Shown: positions 8,574 through 18,196, counted from the first letter of the stretch. The stretch is 64,000 nt of DNA from JBFMFR01 sp040752025 (GCA_040752025.1 JBFMFR010000029.1:21143-85142), one strand, 5' to 3'. Translations and numbers: made by a program. Notes: generated by a model from the letters alone, not told the origin.

Positions 8574-9134
8574 ATGAGCTCGGAAAACTCTCCTATGGTA
8601 CGTTCGCTCTACGCCTGGGAAGTCCAGGAAGCCAGGCGCGTCTTTGCCGCCTCGCTGCAATACGAGCGGGTGCGCGTCCACGAGAATACTGGCTGGCCCG
8701 ACAGCGTCAACCAGCTCGGTATGCGCTTGAAGGGCATCAAGTCAACTGTACCGGTGCACAACGCCATCACCCTGGGGAACCATTGTTACTTCCCTGTGCA
8801 GCTCCTGGTGGACCCCGTGCCAGTTGGTCACCCCGATCATGGCAGTTTCTGCTGGCTGATTCACGAACTCACCCACGCCTGGCAGTATCAGCACATGGGC
8901 TGGCGCTACCTGGGCCTGGCCTTGTACGCCCAGTTTCGCTACGGCGCGCAAGCCTATGTGTATGGGGAAGAGGAAGGGCTGCGCCAGCGCCAGCGCGAAG
9001 GCTGGAAGTTGAGCAATTTCAACCTGGAGCAGCAGGGCGACATCGCCCGCAATTACTACGAACGCCTGTGCACCGGGCAGGATGTCAGCGCCTGGCTGCC
9101 GTTCATCACCGATTTGCAGCAGGGGCTGAGCTAA
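8574..9134 (+). CDS. Small HELTH-motif protein, possible zinc metallopeptidase-like domain
   Basis: 186 residues. The central segment WLIHELTHAWQYQ contains an HExxH metal-binding motif (H97, E98, H101) followed by W-x-Y-Q, as in the DUF4157/eCIS-core type of HExxHxxQ domains. Such domains are often found inside larger proteins; here it stands alone with no signal peptide. Substrate unknown. The frame is open further upstream to 8436, but the ATG at 8574 follows the intergenic region and begins a plausible soluble protein; the extra upstream residues (CCCFVNRN) overlap the glnA promoter. Located between glnA and selC. Could be a peptidase or a catalytically dead relative. Confidence 0.65.
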   Translation: MSSENSPMVRSLYAWEVQEARRVFAASLQYERVRVHENTGWPDSVNQLGMRLKGIKSTVPVHNAITLGNHCYFPVQLLVDPVPVGHPDHGSFCWLIHELTHAWQYQHMGWRYLGLALYAQFRYGAQAYVYGEEEGLRQRQREGWKLSNFNLEQQGDIARNYYERLCTGQDVSAWLPFITDLQQGLS

Positions 9135-9161
9135 GCCGGAACGCTGATCTAATTTCCTATC

Positions 9162-9190
9162 TTGTGAAAATCTACAGCTTGCGGTATCCT
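9162..9190 (+). promoter_or_regulatory. Promoter of the selenocysteine tRNA gene
   Basis: TTGTGA (9162-9167), a 17-bp spacer and TATCCT (9185-9190), placing the transcription start about 7 bp downstream, right at the first base of the tRNA (9198). Confidence 0.6.
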
Positions 9191-9197
9191 TGTCCGT

Positions 9198-9291
9198 GGG
9201 AGTGGTTGGGTCCCGGTGGGCTCCCCGGTCTTCAAAACCGGTGACGGGTCGCGTTGCGGGCCGTGGTGGGTTCGACTCCCATCCACTCCCG
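9198..9291 (+). tRNA. selC: tRNA-Sec (anticodon UCA)
   Basis: An 8-bp acceptor stem (GGGAGTGG 9198-9205 with CCACTCCC 9283-9290) plus discriminator G9291 fits the long acceptor of bacterial selenocysteine tRNA. The anticodon stem CCGGT/ACCGG (9225-9229, 9237-9241) encloses loop CTTCAAA with anticodon TCA (9232-9234), which reads UGA. A long variable arm follows (about 9242-9265), and the T arm has the loop TTCGACT (9271-9277). Extra arm plus TCA anticodon rules out tRNA-Ser. The CCA end is not encoded. It implies that the organism inserts selenocysteine; selA, selB and selD are not in this window. A small GGCC-based hairpin at ~9307-9321 may help end the transcript. Confidence 0.93.
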
Positions 9292-9376
9292 CCTGTTGCT
9301 AAGAACTGGCCTACGGCCAGATACCGCTTATACAGGTATCCACTCAAACCAGATCGTGTTCGAATAGATTATTGCT

Positions 9377-10573
9377 ATGTACCCAGAAACCAATGTCCTC
9401 ACCTCGATCGTTGCTCGTGTTTTACGAATTGATGATGTTACTGCGGGCGACCCGCAGCGCAACTACCTGGTGCGCTATCGCGGGCAGCTCTACGGCGATT
9501 CCGCCGAGGCTTACGACCAGTTGGCCGATAGCCTGCGCCCGTTGGATATTACCCCGATGTTCCGCAGCGAAGGCGGGCAGCACGTGGTGCTGCTGGCGCC
9601 CGGCACCATCCAGACCCGTCCTTCCAACCCGTGGGTCAACCTGGTATTGTTCCTGCTCACCCTGGTCAGCGTGATTTTTGCCGGGGCGCTCTACACCTAC
9701 GACGGCCCTGTGCCGGATGACACTGCCAAACTGCTGGCCCTGATCCTGCGCAGCTTACCCAAGGGTGTGCCCTTTGCCCTCAGCCTGCTGGCGATCCTGG
9801 TCTCTCACGAGTTTGGCCACTACCTGGCGGGACGCTTCCACAAAACGCACGTGACGCTGCCTTACTTCATCCCCTTCCCGATCAGCCCGTTCGGCACCAT
9901 GGGGGCTTTCATCCAGCTCAAGGAGCCGCCCAAGAACAAGCGCATCCTGCTGGATATCGGCATCGCCGGGCCGATCGCCGGACTGGTGGTGGCCATCCCC
10001 ATCCTGCTTTACGGCCTGTCGCTGTCGAAACTCTCGCCAATCTTGCTGAAGCCCGGCGAGGGCTTGCAGTTGGAAGGCAATTCGCTGCTGTATCTGCTGG
10101 CCAAGTACATCGTCTTCGGCCAGTGGCTGCCCGCCACAAAGGATTATTACGGCCTGCATCCCCTGGTCTACTGGGTGCGCTACTTTTTCACCAGCCAACC
10201 CCTGCCCATCGGGGCCATGGACGTGATGATCCACCCGGTAGCCTGGGCCGGCTGGGCTGGCCTGCTGGTGACGGCCCTCAACCTGATCCCGGCCGGGCAG
10301 TTGGATGGCGGCCACGTGGTGTACGTCATGCTCGGCAAGCGCACTCACTTCCTGCTGCCCTACATCCTGGCTGCCCTGGTACTGCTCGGCTTTGTCTGGT
10401 CAGGTTGGTGGCTGTGGGCTTTCCTGATCTTCCTGCTGGGGCGGCTTCACGCTGAACCGCTGGACCAGATCACTGCCCTGGACCCGCCTCGCAAGCTGGT
10501 CGCCATCCTGGGGATCGTGATCTTCATCCTGGTTTTCACGCCGGTCCCGCTGGTTTCCATGTATGGCGGCTAA
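9377..10573 (+). CDS. Site-2 protease-like membrane metallopeptidase (M50 family)
   Basis: 398 residues. A soluble N-terminal ~85 residues precede a multi-pass membrane domain. The zinc ligands and catalytic Glu are in SHEFGHYLAG (H144, E145, H148) and the third ligand is D310 in NLIPAGQLDGGH, both inside membrane helices. Family members cut substrates within the membrane; plant EGY and archaeal relatives share this layout with the N-terminal extension. No PDZ domain is visible. The next gene starts 11 bp before its stop codon, so translation is coupled. Substrate unknown. No strong ribosome site is seen before the ATG. Confidence 0.88.
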   Translation: MYPETNVLTSIVARVLRIDDVTAGDPQRNYLVRYRGQLYGDSAEAYDQLADSLRPLDITPMFRSEGGQHVVLLAPGTIQTRPSNPWVNLVLFLLTLVSVIFAGALYTYDGPVPDDTAKLLALILRSLPKGVPFALSLLAILVSHEFGHYLAGRFHKTHVTLPYFIPFPISPFGTMGAFIQLKEPPKNKRILLDIGIAGPIAGLVVAIPILLYGLSLSKLSPILLKPGEGLQLEGNSLLYLLAKYIVFGQWLPATKDYYGLHPLVYWVRYFFTSQPLPIGAMDVMIHPVAWAGWAGLLVTALNLIPAGQLDGGHVVYVMLGKRTHFLLPYILAALVLLGFVWSGWWLWAFLIFLLGRLHAEPLDQITALDPPRKLVAILGIVIFILVFTPVPLVSMYGG

Positions 10574-12530
10574 ACCCTCCTCTGTCTTACGGTGGGTTTT
10601 GTTATTGTGCCTGGCGCTGGCGGCCTGCACCCCCAACCAGGCTGTCCCCACTGCCATCCCGGACACTGCCACGCCCACTTCCCTGCCGGTAGCCTCGGCT
10701 ACCCCACAGGATCAGCCCACCCAGACATCTGTTCCCCCGACCGCCGCTGCCACGCAAGAACCGGCGGGGGAACCCTCCAAATCCGTCTTCCTGATCTCCT
10801 GGGATGGCGGGCGGGCCGATATCGTGGATGGATGGATGGCTGAGGGCGTGCTGCCGCACTTTGCTGCCCTGGCGGCCCAGGGCCTGCGCGCCGAGTATGC
10901 CCTGTCCACGGATCCATCCCTCACCGCGGCTGCCCAAACTGCCATCGCCACGGGGTCTTACCCGGCGCATACTGGCATCGTCAACAATTCCTATCACGTG
11001 CCCATCGACTCGTTCTACTGGTACCGGCGCGGCTTCGATGAGCTGCTCGACCAGGCCGAGCCGGTGTGGGTGAGCGCCTCGCGCGCCGGCCTGACCAGCG
11101 CGGCCCTGTTCTTCGTGGGCGGCTCGCCCATGCTGCCCGGCCAGACCGCCGATTACACCATCGGCTATGGCATCGAAGACGCCTACTCGCGCCAGGTGAC
11201 GGTTGAACTCGGCCCGCTGGACGGCGACTGGCAAGGCCAGGCGCCCGCTTCCTACAGCCTGCCCCTGGAAGGCAGCTTCACCATCCAGGAAGTGGCGCGC
11301 CTGTACCTGTACGTGCTCGACAGCCAGGACGACCAGGCTGCCAGCTACGACACGGTGATCGTCTCGCTCGAACGCAGCTTCGAGGCCAGCCACCTCAGCC
11401 TGCAAATGGAAGCATGGGGCTCGCTGGTCTTGCTGCCCCGGCTGGTGGCGGGCGCCGATTTCCTGCTCCAGGCCATCGACTCGGACCGCAAGCAGGTCAC
11501 CCTGTTCTACAGCAACGTGTATCACAACACGGCCAGCCCGCCGCAACTGCTCGAAGCGCTCAACCAGAAGTTCGGCTTCTTCCCCTCCGGAGCAGATTAC
11601 TACGCTCTGGAACATGGTTGGATCACGCCCGAGCAGAACCTATACCTGCTGGAGCGCGCCGCCCGCTGGATGGCGGAGGTATCCGCCTGGGTGTACACCA
11701 GCTACCACCCCGACCTGCTTTACACCTGGCAGGATGCGTTCGACTCAGCCGGGCACTCTTATCTGATGGTGGACCCGCGCCAGTTGAATTATTCTCCGGA
11801 GAACGCCGAACGCTACGCCGCCTACTATCGCCAGGCGGCCTGGGCCGCCGACCAGGCCCTGGAGATTATGCTCCAATCCATCGACCTGGAGAATACCACG
11901 GTCCTGATGGTCGCCGATCACGGCATGTCGCTCCTGCACACCACAGTATACGTCAACACTATCCTGCAAAAAGCCGGGCTGTTGACCCTGGATAAGAAGG
12001 ATTACGTCGTGGTGGGTAAAACCAAGGCCTTCGCCGTGGCCTCCGGCGGAGCGGTCAACGTGTACATCAACCTGGCCGGGCGCGAGAAAGATGGCATCCT
12101 GTCCGAAGAAGAGTATCTCCAGGTGCAGGCCCAGGTTGTCGAGTTGCTTTCCGCGCTCACCGACCCCAATTCGGGCGAGAAAGTCTTCCAGCGCGTCCTG
12201 CGCCGTGACGAGCTGGGCAGCTTGCACCTCGATCACCCCAACTCCGGCGATGTCTTTGCCCAGGCTAACCCCGGCTACCACCTGGATGGCTGGCGCGGCA
12301 ACCCGCAGGTCTTCGCCCAACCGGATTTCTACGGGCAGCACGGCTACGACAGCCGCCTGCCCGATATGCACGCCCTGTTCTTCGCCGCTGGCCTGGGAGT
12401 CCCCGCCAGCCAGGCGGCTATCCCGCCCGTTCACATCGTCGATTATGCTCCCACCATCGCCTGTCTGTTGGGCTTTTCTCCCGCTGCCAGCGTCGATGGG
12501 CAGGTTATCCCGGCCCTTTGCGGGCATTAG
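10563..12530 (+). CDS. Alkaline phosphatase superfamily lipoprotein (type I phosphodiesterase/nucleotide pyrophosphatase-like)
   Basis: 655 residues. A lipoprotein signal ends at LAAC (Cys22) and a Thr/Pro-rich linker follows. The catalytic domain begins with LISWDGGRADIV (metal-binding Asp), continues with STDPSLTAAAQTAIATGSYPAHTGI (region of the Ser/Thr nucleophile) and later VLMVADHGMS (Asp-His metal pair) and FYGQHGYD. These match the phosphodiesterase/nucleotide pyrophosphatase branch of the superfamily. It would act outside the membrane on phosphodiesters; the substrate cannot be read. Its start overlaps the M50 protease gene by 11 bp, so the two are co-expressed. Confidence 0.85.
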   Translation: MAAKPSSVLRWVLLLCLALAACTPNQAVPTAIPDTATPTSLPVASATPQDQPTQTSVPPTAAATQEPAGEPSKSVFLISWDGGRADIVDGWMAEGVLPHFAALAAQGLRAEYALSTDPSLTAAAQTAIATGSYPAHTGIVNNSYHVPIDSFYWYRRGFDELLDQAEPVWVSASRAGLTSAALFFVGGSPMLPGQTADYTIGYGIEDAYSRQVTVELGPLDGDWQGQAPASYSLPLEGSFTIQEVARLYLYVLDSQDDQAASYDTVIVSLERSFEASHLSLQMEAWGSLVLLPRLVAGADFLLQAIDSDRKQVTLFYSNVYHNTASPPQLLEALNQKFGFFPSGADYYALEHGWITPEQNLYLLERAARWMAEVSAWVYTSYHPDLLYTWQDAFDSAGHSYLMVDPRQLNYSPENAERYAAYYRQAAWAADQALEIMLQSIDLENTTVLMVADHGMSLLHTTVYVNTILQKAGLLTLDKKDYVVVGKTKAFAVASGGAVNVYINLAGREKDGILSEEEYLQVQAQVVELLSALTDPNSGEKVFQRVLRRDELGSLHLDHPNSGDVFAQANPGYHLDGWRGNPQVFAQPDFYGQHGYDSRLPDMHALFFAAGLGVPASQAAIPPVHIVDYAPTIACLLGFSPAASVDGQVIPALCGH

Positions 12531-12543
12531 TACTTAACGGGAC

Positions 12544-12571
12544 TTGTCTACCTGGGGGCCTGTGCTATACT
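12544..12571 (+). promoter_or_regulatory. Promoter of the TPR protein gene
   Basis: TTGTCT (12544-12549), 16-bp spacer, TATACT (12566-12571), with the ATG 14 bp further on. A GCGAGG element may serve as ribosome site. Confidence 0.55.
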
Positions 12572-12584
12572 TAAGCGAGGCATT

Positions 12585-14543
12585 ATGTCCGAAGACGTCA
12601 TGCTCCAGGAAGCTATCCAGGCCATCCGCCAGGGACAGCGCGTCCGCGCTCGCGATTTGCTGACGCGCCTGCTGCGCGCCGACCAGGCCAACCCGGAATA
12701 CTGGCTGTGGATGAGCTCGGTCGTCGACAGCTTCAAAGAACAGGTTTACTGCCTGCAAAACGCGCTGCGCCTCGATCCCGACAATCCTACTGCCCGCAAG
12801 GGCCTGATCGTCCTGGGCGCTATGCCGCCGGACAGCTCGGTTGTGCCGGTGCCGCCAGTGCGGCGCAAATGGGAGATCGACGCTCAAGAAATCCCCAAGC
12901 GCCGCTTGTGGGCCCATCCGGTTGTGCGCATCGTAGTTCTCTGCCTGGCAGCCTTCCTGGTCATCGGCCTGATGATCCTGGGTATCCGGGGATACGGCGC
13001 CCGGCGTGTTACCACGGCAGCCAAGATTCCCACCCGCACACCTTATCCAACTGACACGATTACCCCCACAGCCACCAAGTCCACCGCTGTTCCGATCACC
13101 CTGGCACCCAATGCCACCGCCACGCCGATGCCGCTGTGGATGCTTCTGGATGCCACTTATACCCCCACGCCGCTTTACATAAATACACCTCACGGCATCA
13201 ACGAGGCTTACCGTACGGGCGTGCAGGCCTTTTCTCATGGCAACTACGAAATGGCCCTGCTGATGTTCAACCAGGCCATCGAGGTGCCTCCTGTCACCGC
13301 TGACCTGTATTATTACCTGGGTGAGACCCAACGCGCTTTGCAGAATTACAAAGCTGCCCTGGAGGCTTACGAGCAGGCCATCGCCCTCGAGCCGGGCTTT
13401 GCCCCGGCTTACCTGGGGCGCGCTCGCACTCACCTGGCGCAGAATCCCCGGGCGGATATCATCGAAGACTTGCAAAATGCCCTGGATCGGGACCCCTATT
13501 TTGGTGAAGTTTACATCGAACTGGCGGTCCAACAGATCAAGAAGGGCGAACTCGAAACTGCCCTGGAGACCCTGAACACCGCCGAGACTCTCATCCCCGA
13601 ATCGCCGCTGGTATACCTGTATCGCGCCCAGATATATATCCTGCTGGATGAGCCCGAAGTGGCCCTGGAAGACGCCCGCCTGGCTAACGAGATGGATCGC
13701 ACCATGCTATTGGGCTACCGCTTGCTCGGTGAAGCCGCCATCGCCAGCGATGAATACCAGCAGGCCCTGGAAGCCATCAACACCTACCTGGCATACGAAC
13801 AGAAAGATGCCCTAGGCTGGCTGGTGCAGGGCCAAGCGCTGTATGCCAGCGGGCAGTACAGCAAAACGCTGACCGCCATGGACACCGCCCTGAAGCTGGA
13901 CCGGAACCTGCTCGATGCACACCTGTACAAGGGTCTGGCGTACATGGAATTGGGCCAGGGACAGCCGGCCGTGAACGAAATCTATCGGGCGCTCAACGCC
14001 GACACCAAATCGTACCAGCTCAACCTGTACTTCGGGCGCGCCCTGTTCATCGCCGAGCGCTACGAGGATTCGCTGGGCTCGTTCAACCGCAGCCTGGAAG
14101 CTGCGGAAACGGATGAGCAGTTGGCCCCGGTTTATTACTGGCGCGCCCAGGCCCTGGAACTGTCTGGCAACCGGCCAGCGGCCTTGAAGGACTGGAAAGC
14201 GTTGATCGACCTGCCGCAGGATGTGGTCCCCGCCGAGTGGCTGGAGGTTGCCCAGGAGCACCTGTTAGCCACGCCTACCCCCACTCCCGTCACGCCTTCG
14301 CCGACGCCTACTCCCACCAAAACACCTGTTCCCACCAAAACGCCTGTTCCTTCCAAAACGCCTGTTCCTACAAAGACACCCACGCCTACCAAAACGCCCA
14401 CCTCGCCTCCGGCTACTGCAACGCCCAAGGACGGTTCTCAGACGCCCACGCCTGCTGGCACGCCTAAGACACCTACCCCTACCCCGACCGTCAAACCGGC
14501 CAAAACCGCTACACCGACGCCAAGTAAGACCCCCACCCCTTAG
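12585..14543 (+). CDS. Membrane-anchored TPR protein with Thr/Pro-rich tail
   Basis: 652 residues. A short TPR-like N-terminal part (1-75, RARDLLTRLLRADQANPEYWLWMSS) is followed by one membrane helix (~108-132), a Thr/Pro linker (~145-200), an array of about nine TPR units (~206-555), and a low-complexity tail (~560-652) of TPTKTPVP-type repeats encoded by short tandem DNA repeats near 14320-14400. TPR arrays bind other proteins; no enzymatic motif is present. It lies 17 bp before a large histidine kinase gene on the same strand, so it may help a sensing complex. The tail length is likely variable between strains. Confidence 0.85.
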   Translation: MSEDVMLQEAIQAIRQGQRVRARDLLTRLLRADQANPEYWLWMSSVVDSFKEQVYCLQNALRLDPDNPTARKGLIVLGAMPPDSSVVPVPPVRRKWEIDAQEIPKRRLWAHPVVRIVVLCLAAFLVIGLMILGIRGYGARRVTTAAKIPTRTPYPTDTITPTATKSTAVPITLAPNATATPMPLWMLLDATYTPTPLYINTPHGINEAYRTGVQAFSHGNYEMALLMFNQAIEVPPVTADLYYYLGETQRALQNYKAALEAYEQAIALEPGFAPAYLGRARTHLAQNPRADIIEDLQNALDRDPYFGEVYIELAVQQIKKGELETALETLNTAETLIPESPLVYLYRAQIYILLDEPEVALEDARLANEMDRTMLLGYRLLGEAAIASDEYQQALEAINTYLAYEQKDALGWLVQGQALYASGQYSKTLTAMDTALKLDRNLLDAHLYKGLAYMELGQGQPAVNEIYRALNADTKSYQLNLYFGRALFIAERYEDSLGSFNRSLEAAETDEQLAPVYYWRAQALELSGNRPAALKDWKALIDLPQDVVPAEWLEVAQEHLLATPTPTPVTPSPTPTPTKTPVPTKTPVPSKTPVPTKTPTPTKTPTSPPATATPKDGSQTPTPAGTPKTPTPTPTVKPAKTATPTPSKTPTP

Positions 14544-14560
14544 CAGTTACAGAAGCAGCC

Positions 14561-17500
14561 ATGCCTGCTCAGAAAAAGCCCCCGCCCGCTACTCCAGGTC
14601 GCCAGGATAACCTGTCTAACCTGAATCAGGTCACCCGGGCGCTTTGCGACGCGCCCGATCTGCAAACCTTGTTCGATGTCTTGCAGGCGCAGTTGGAGCG
14701 CTTGCTGCCCGGTGGAAATCTCTATATCGCGCTGTACCATCTCGATCACCGCCAGGTCTGGTATCCGCGAGCGGTACAGTCTGGGGCGCGCCAGGATTGG
14801 CCCAGGCGGCCGCTGGGTGACTGGCTGGCAGACCGGGTGATCCGCAGCGGCGAGTCACTGCTGCTGGCGCCCATCGGCGCCGAACTGGCGCAGGTTGACC
14901 CGCCTCTGCAGGGTGCAGCCATCACCGCCTGGGTAGGGCAGCCGCTGTGCGCCCAGGGGCAGTCTATGGGCTGCCTGGCGCTTTTCTCGCTGGAGCCCGA
15001 GGCGAGCTATCGCCAGGCCGAATTGGACCTTCTGGCGATCATCGCTGTCCAGATCAGCGCTGCCCTCGAAAAAGCCACTCTGGTCGAGCAGACACAGCGC
15101 CGCGCGACCCAGTTGAAGACCATCAACCAGATCACCGCCCTGATCGCGGCCAGCCTGGACCCGCAGGAAGTCCTGGCCCAGGTTTGTCGTTCGGTGACGC
15201 GCATTGCCAACAGCCAGCGCAGCGCCATTTTCTTGCTGGATGCCCAGGAAAGCCTGGTCTGGCTGGCGCATCACCACCAACTGCCGGAAGCTTTCATCCA
15301 GCAAAACCAATCCTTCACCGTGGCCCATAACGGTCGCACGCGCTGCCTGCGCACCGCCCAGCCGCTGCTCACTCCTGAATTGGATGAGGTCGTCCTGGAA
15401 GCGGACTTCATCCGCTCTTTGCGCGGCGCGGCCATCCAGGCCTTCGGCGACTTTCCCATGGTCACTCCCGAGGGACAAATCGGCTTTCTTACAGCTTATT
15501 ACGATGCCCCTCACGATTTCACCCCCGAAGAAGTTGAGCTGCTGCAAACCCTGGCCAGCCAGGCCGCCCTGGCGGTTTCCAATGCCCGCCTGCACGCTCG
15601 CACCGACCTGGCGCTTTCGCAGCGCGCCCACCAGTTAGCCATCCTGGAGGCAGTCGGCCGCGAGCTTTCGGCCGCGGCCACCTCTGAGCGCCTGTTCGCC
15701 ATGGTTTTGAGCTACGCGGTGGAATTCACCAATTCGCCCTGGGGGTTGCTGGGCCTGCTCCACCCCGACAGCCAGACGATCGAGGTCAAGGCCAGCCACG
15801 GTTTCGTCGAGACGGTGCCGTTCTACAGCGCCAACCGCGGCATCAGCGGGCGCGCCCTCCGCACTCGCCAGGTCATCTACGCTGGAGAGGCGCGCCAGGA
15901 CCCGGATTTCTTCGACCTGACCGGGGGCCAGTCCCGCTCGCACCTCAGCATTCCTCTGCGCTACAAAGCCCGCGTACTGGGCGTCTTGACCCTGGAAAAG
16001 GCCGAGCCAAACGGCTATTCGGCCAACGACCAGTCTTTCGTCAGCCAGTTGGCCAACCAGGCCGCCATCGCGGTCATCAACGCCGACCTCTACCGCTCTG
16101 TCCAGCAGCGCTTGAGCGAGCAATCCATGCTCTACCAGCTCAGCGCCCGGCTGGCCAGCACCCTGGCCCTGGAGGATGTGCTGCAAACCATCCAGGACAG
16201 CCTGTGCGCTTACCGGGCAGACGTGCATTTCGCCATATACCTGTGGGAGGCCAGCCAGCGCGCTTATCTGCTGCGGGCAACCAACGCCGGTTTCGCCCGC
16301 CAGCCGTCTGGCGCAGCGGAGGGCCAGAGCGAACCTGCTCCAGCGCCCATCCACCTGCCGGGCGCCATTGCCCTCGAGCAGTTGCAGCACCTGCCTGGTG
16401 AACTGCTCGATCCCCAGCCTTTCCACCTGCCAGTGGAAGAATTATTCGCCCAGCGCCTGCTGCCGGGCTTTCCCACCCGCCAGGTCTTGATCTTCCCCCT
16501 GGTAGCCAACCAGCAGCGCCTGGGATTGGTGGTGCTGCACTTCGCCGGCCCGGCCGGTTTGCAGCCCAACGATTTGCAGCTTTTGCAGGCCGTCATCGGC
16601 CAGGGGGTCATTTCCCTGCAAAATGCCCTGCTCTTCGCCGATGTGGCTCACGGCCGCGACCGGCTGGCGGCCCTGCTCAACACCGTTCAGGAAGGCATCC
16701 TGATGATCGAAAGCGACGGGCGCATCACCCTGGCGAACGAGGCCCTCCAGGTGCTCACTGGCCTGGCGCCGGGTGAACTGCTCGGCCGGCGCTTCGCCAG
16801 CCTGGGAACGCCTGTCCTGGCGCAACTAGGCTTCACGCCCGAGGGCGTCGCCCAGTTGCTCGGCAGCCTGGAAGAAGACCAGGTCCTCGCCGAAATCGAA
16901 AACCCGCTGGAAATCACCACGGGCAGCCCGCAGCGCTTCCTGGAGCGCTCAGCCTTGCCCGTGCGCGGCCAGCGCCAGCACGCTCCTGCGCCGGCCGTGA
17001 TCGGTTGGATGATCGTGCTGCGCGACATCACCCACGAGCACGAAATCGCCGCTGCTCGCCAGATCATCACCGAGACGGTCTGGCATGACCTGCGCTCGCC
17101 GCTTTCCACCGTCCTGGGCGCCATCAACCTGATGGAGCAGGACATCCAATCCAGCGCCGGGCGCGGCGAGCCGGGCCCCTCGCTCCTCATCCGCGAAGGT
17201 CTGCACATCGCCCAGCGTGGCACGCGCCGCGTCCTGGACCTGGCCGAGTCTCTCCTGGATGTCTCACGCATGCAGTCCGGCAGCATCGAACTGGCCCGCG
17301 GCCCGCTCGACCTGCACACCCTGGCCGAGCATGTGGTGCGCGATTACGGCGCCCAGGCCAATGAGTTCGGCGTGCAACTGCGCAGCGAGGTGCCCGATAG
17401 CCTGCCCAAGGCGGACGCCGACGGCGGCAAGATCAGCCGGGTGCTCACTAACCTGGTGGATAATGCCCTCAAATTTACCCCGGCTGGCGGGCTGGTGCTG

Positions 17501-17755
17501 CTTAGCGCCACACCTCAGACCGACGGCATGCTGGCTGTGCGCGTCAGCGACAGCGGCCCGGGCATCCCCGAAAACTATCGCGACAAGATCTTCGAGCGCT
17601 TCGCCCAGGTTCCCGAACAGCGCGGGCGGCGGCGCGGCACCGGCCTGGGCCTGACCTTCTGTCGCCTGGCGGTCGAAGCCCACGGCGGGCGCATCTGGGT
17701 CGAAGAACGCCCTGGCGGCGGCAGCGTCTTCACTTTCACCCTGCCGGCTTTGTAA
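14561..17755 (+). CDS. Multi-GAF sensor histidine kinase
   Basis: 1064 residues, no membrane helix, so cytoplasmic. Four GAF-like domains (~15-170, 190-340, 360-510, 530-690), then a PAS-like domain (~700-820, GILMIESDGRITLANEALQVLTG), then the kinase core: phospho-acceptor His842 in VWHDLRSPL, N box LTNLVDNALKFTP, G1 VSDSGPGIP and G2 RGTGLGLTFCRLAVEAHGGRIWVE. It should autophosphorylate and pass phosphate to a response regulator, but no regulator gene is adjacent. The signal bound by the GAF domains is unknown. It starts 17 bp after the TPR protein gene and is probably in the same transcript. Confidence 0.93.
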   Translation: MPAQKKPPPATPGRQDNLSNLNQVTRALCDAPDLQTLFDVLQAQLERLLPGGNLYIALYHLDHRQVWYPRAVQSGARQDWPRRPLGDWLADRVIRSGESLLLAPIGAELAQVDPPLQGAAITAWVGQPLCAQGQSMGCLALFSLEPEASYRQAELDLLAIIAVQISAALEKATLVEQTQRRATQLKTINQITALIAASLDPQEVLAQVCRSVTRIANSQRSAIFLLDAQESLVWLAHHHQLPEAFIQQNQSFTVAHNGRTRCLRTAQPLLTPELDEVVLEADFIRSLRGAAIQAFGDFPMVTPEGQIGFLTAYYDAPHDFTPEEVELLQTLASQAALAVSNARLHARTDLALSQRAHQLAILEAVGRELSAAATSERLFAMVLSYAVEFTNSPWGLLGLLHPDSQTIEVKASHGFVETVPFYSANRGISGRALRTRQVIYAGEARQDPDFFDLTGGQSRSHLSIPLRYKARVLGVLTLEKAEPNGYSANDQSFVSQLANQAAIAVINADLYRSVQQRLSEQSMLYQLSARLASTLALEDVLQTIQDSLCAYRADVHFAIYLWEASQRAYLLRATNAGFARQPSGAAEGQSEPAPAPIHLPGAIALEQLQHLPGELLDPQPFHLPVEELFAQRLLPGFPTRQVLIFPLVANQQRLGLVVLHFAGPAGLQPNDLQLLQAVIGQGVISLQNALLFADVAHGRDRLAALLNTVQEGILMIESDGRITLANEALQVLTGLAPGELLGRRFASLGTPVLAQLGFTPEGVAQLLGSLEEDQVLAEIENPLEITTGSPQRFLERSALPVRGQRQHAPAPAVIGWMIVLRDITHEHEIAAARQIITETVWHDLRSPLSTVLGAINLMEQDIQSSAGRGEPGPSLLIREGLHIAQRGTRRVLDLAESLLDVSRMQSGSIELARGPLDLHTLAEHVVRDYGAQANEFGVQLRSEVPDSLPKADADGGKISRVLTNLVDNALKFTPAGGLVLLSATPQTDGMLAVRVSDSGPGIPENYRDKIFERFAQVPEQRGRRRGTGLGLTFCRLAVEAHGGRIWVEERPGGGSVFTFTLPAL

Positions 17756-17783
17756 GAAGATTATTTGAATCGCCGGGCTTCCC

Positions 17784-17812
17784 TTGCCAACCCCCCTCGA
17801 GCGCGCTATAAT
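17784..17812 (+). promoter_or_regulatory. Promoter of the FmdB-type gene
   Basis: TTGCCA (17784-17789), 17-bp spacer, perfect TATAAT (17807-17812). Leader of ~40 nt to the ATG at 17859. Confidence 0.75.
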
Positions 17813-17858
17813 GCTACGTTGCGGACAGGCCGCGAGCCTGGCGAACGCGAGGTAAACT

Positions 17859-18161
17859 ATGCCGATCTATACTTATCGTTGCAAAAACTGTGGCATTCAG
17901 TTCGAACAACAGCAATCCTTCAAAGACCAGCCGCTGACGCGCTGCCCGGAGTGCAGCAAGAAGACCCTGCAGAAAGTCTACCAGCCGGTAGGCATCGTCT
18001 TCAAGGGCTCTGGCTTCTACGCCACCGACCACCGCTCTCCCTCCGGCGCCAGCCGCGCCACGGGCGGCAAATCTAACGAAGGTGAAAAAGCCCCCGCCAA
18101 GAGCGAGGAGTCTTCGAGTTCGTCATCGACCTCATCGTCCGAGTCTTCCAGCAAAGAGTAG
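17859..18161 (+). CDS. FmdB family zinc ribbon protein
   Basis: 100 residues. The first ~55 are the FmdB regulatory-type zinc ribbon (MPIYTYRCKNCG...RCPECSKKTLQKVYQPVGIVFKGSGFY) with two CxxC pairs. The rest is a disordered Ser/Lys/Glu-rich tail (SSSSSSTSSSESSSKE). These proteins are widespread and small, and their function is not firmly known; a regulatory role was proposed from the fmd operon. It has its own promoter and terminator. Confidence 0.88.
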   Translation: MPIYTYRCKNCGIQFEQQQSFKDQPLTRCPECSKKTLQKVYQPVGIVFKGSGFYATDHRSPSGASRATGGKSNEGEKAPAKSEESSSSSSTSSSESSSKE

Positions 18162-18196
18162 CGCCACCAGGCTCTCGAATTTTCATCTTTCCTATG

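Noticed and set aside
9198..9291. tRNA-Ser
   Set aside because: The long variable arm would fit, but the anticodon is TCA within loop CTTCAAA and the acceptor stem is 8 bp, which defines tRNA-Sec.
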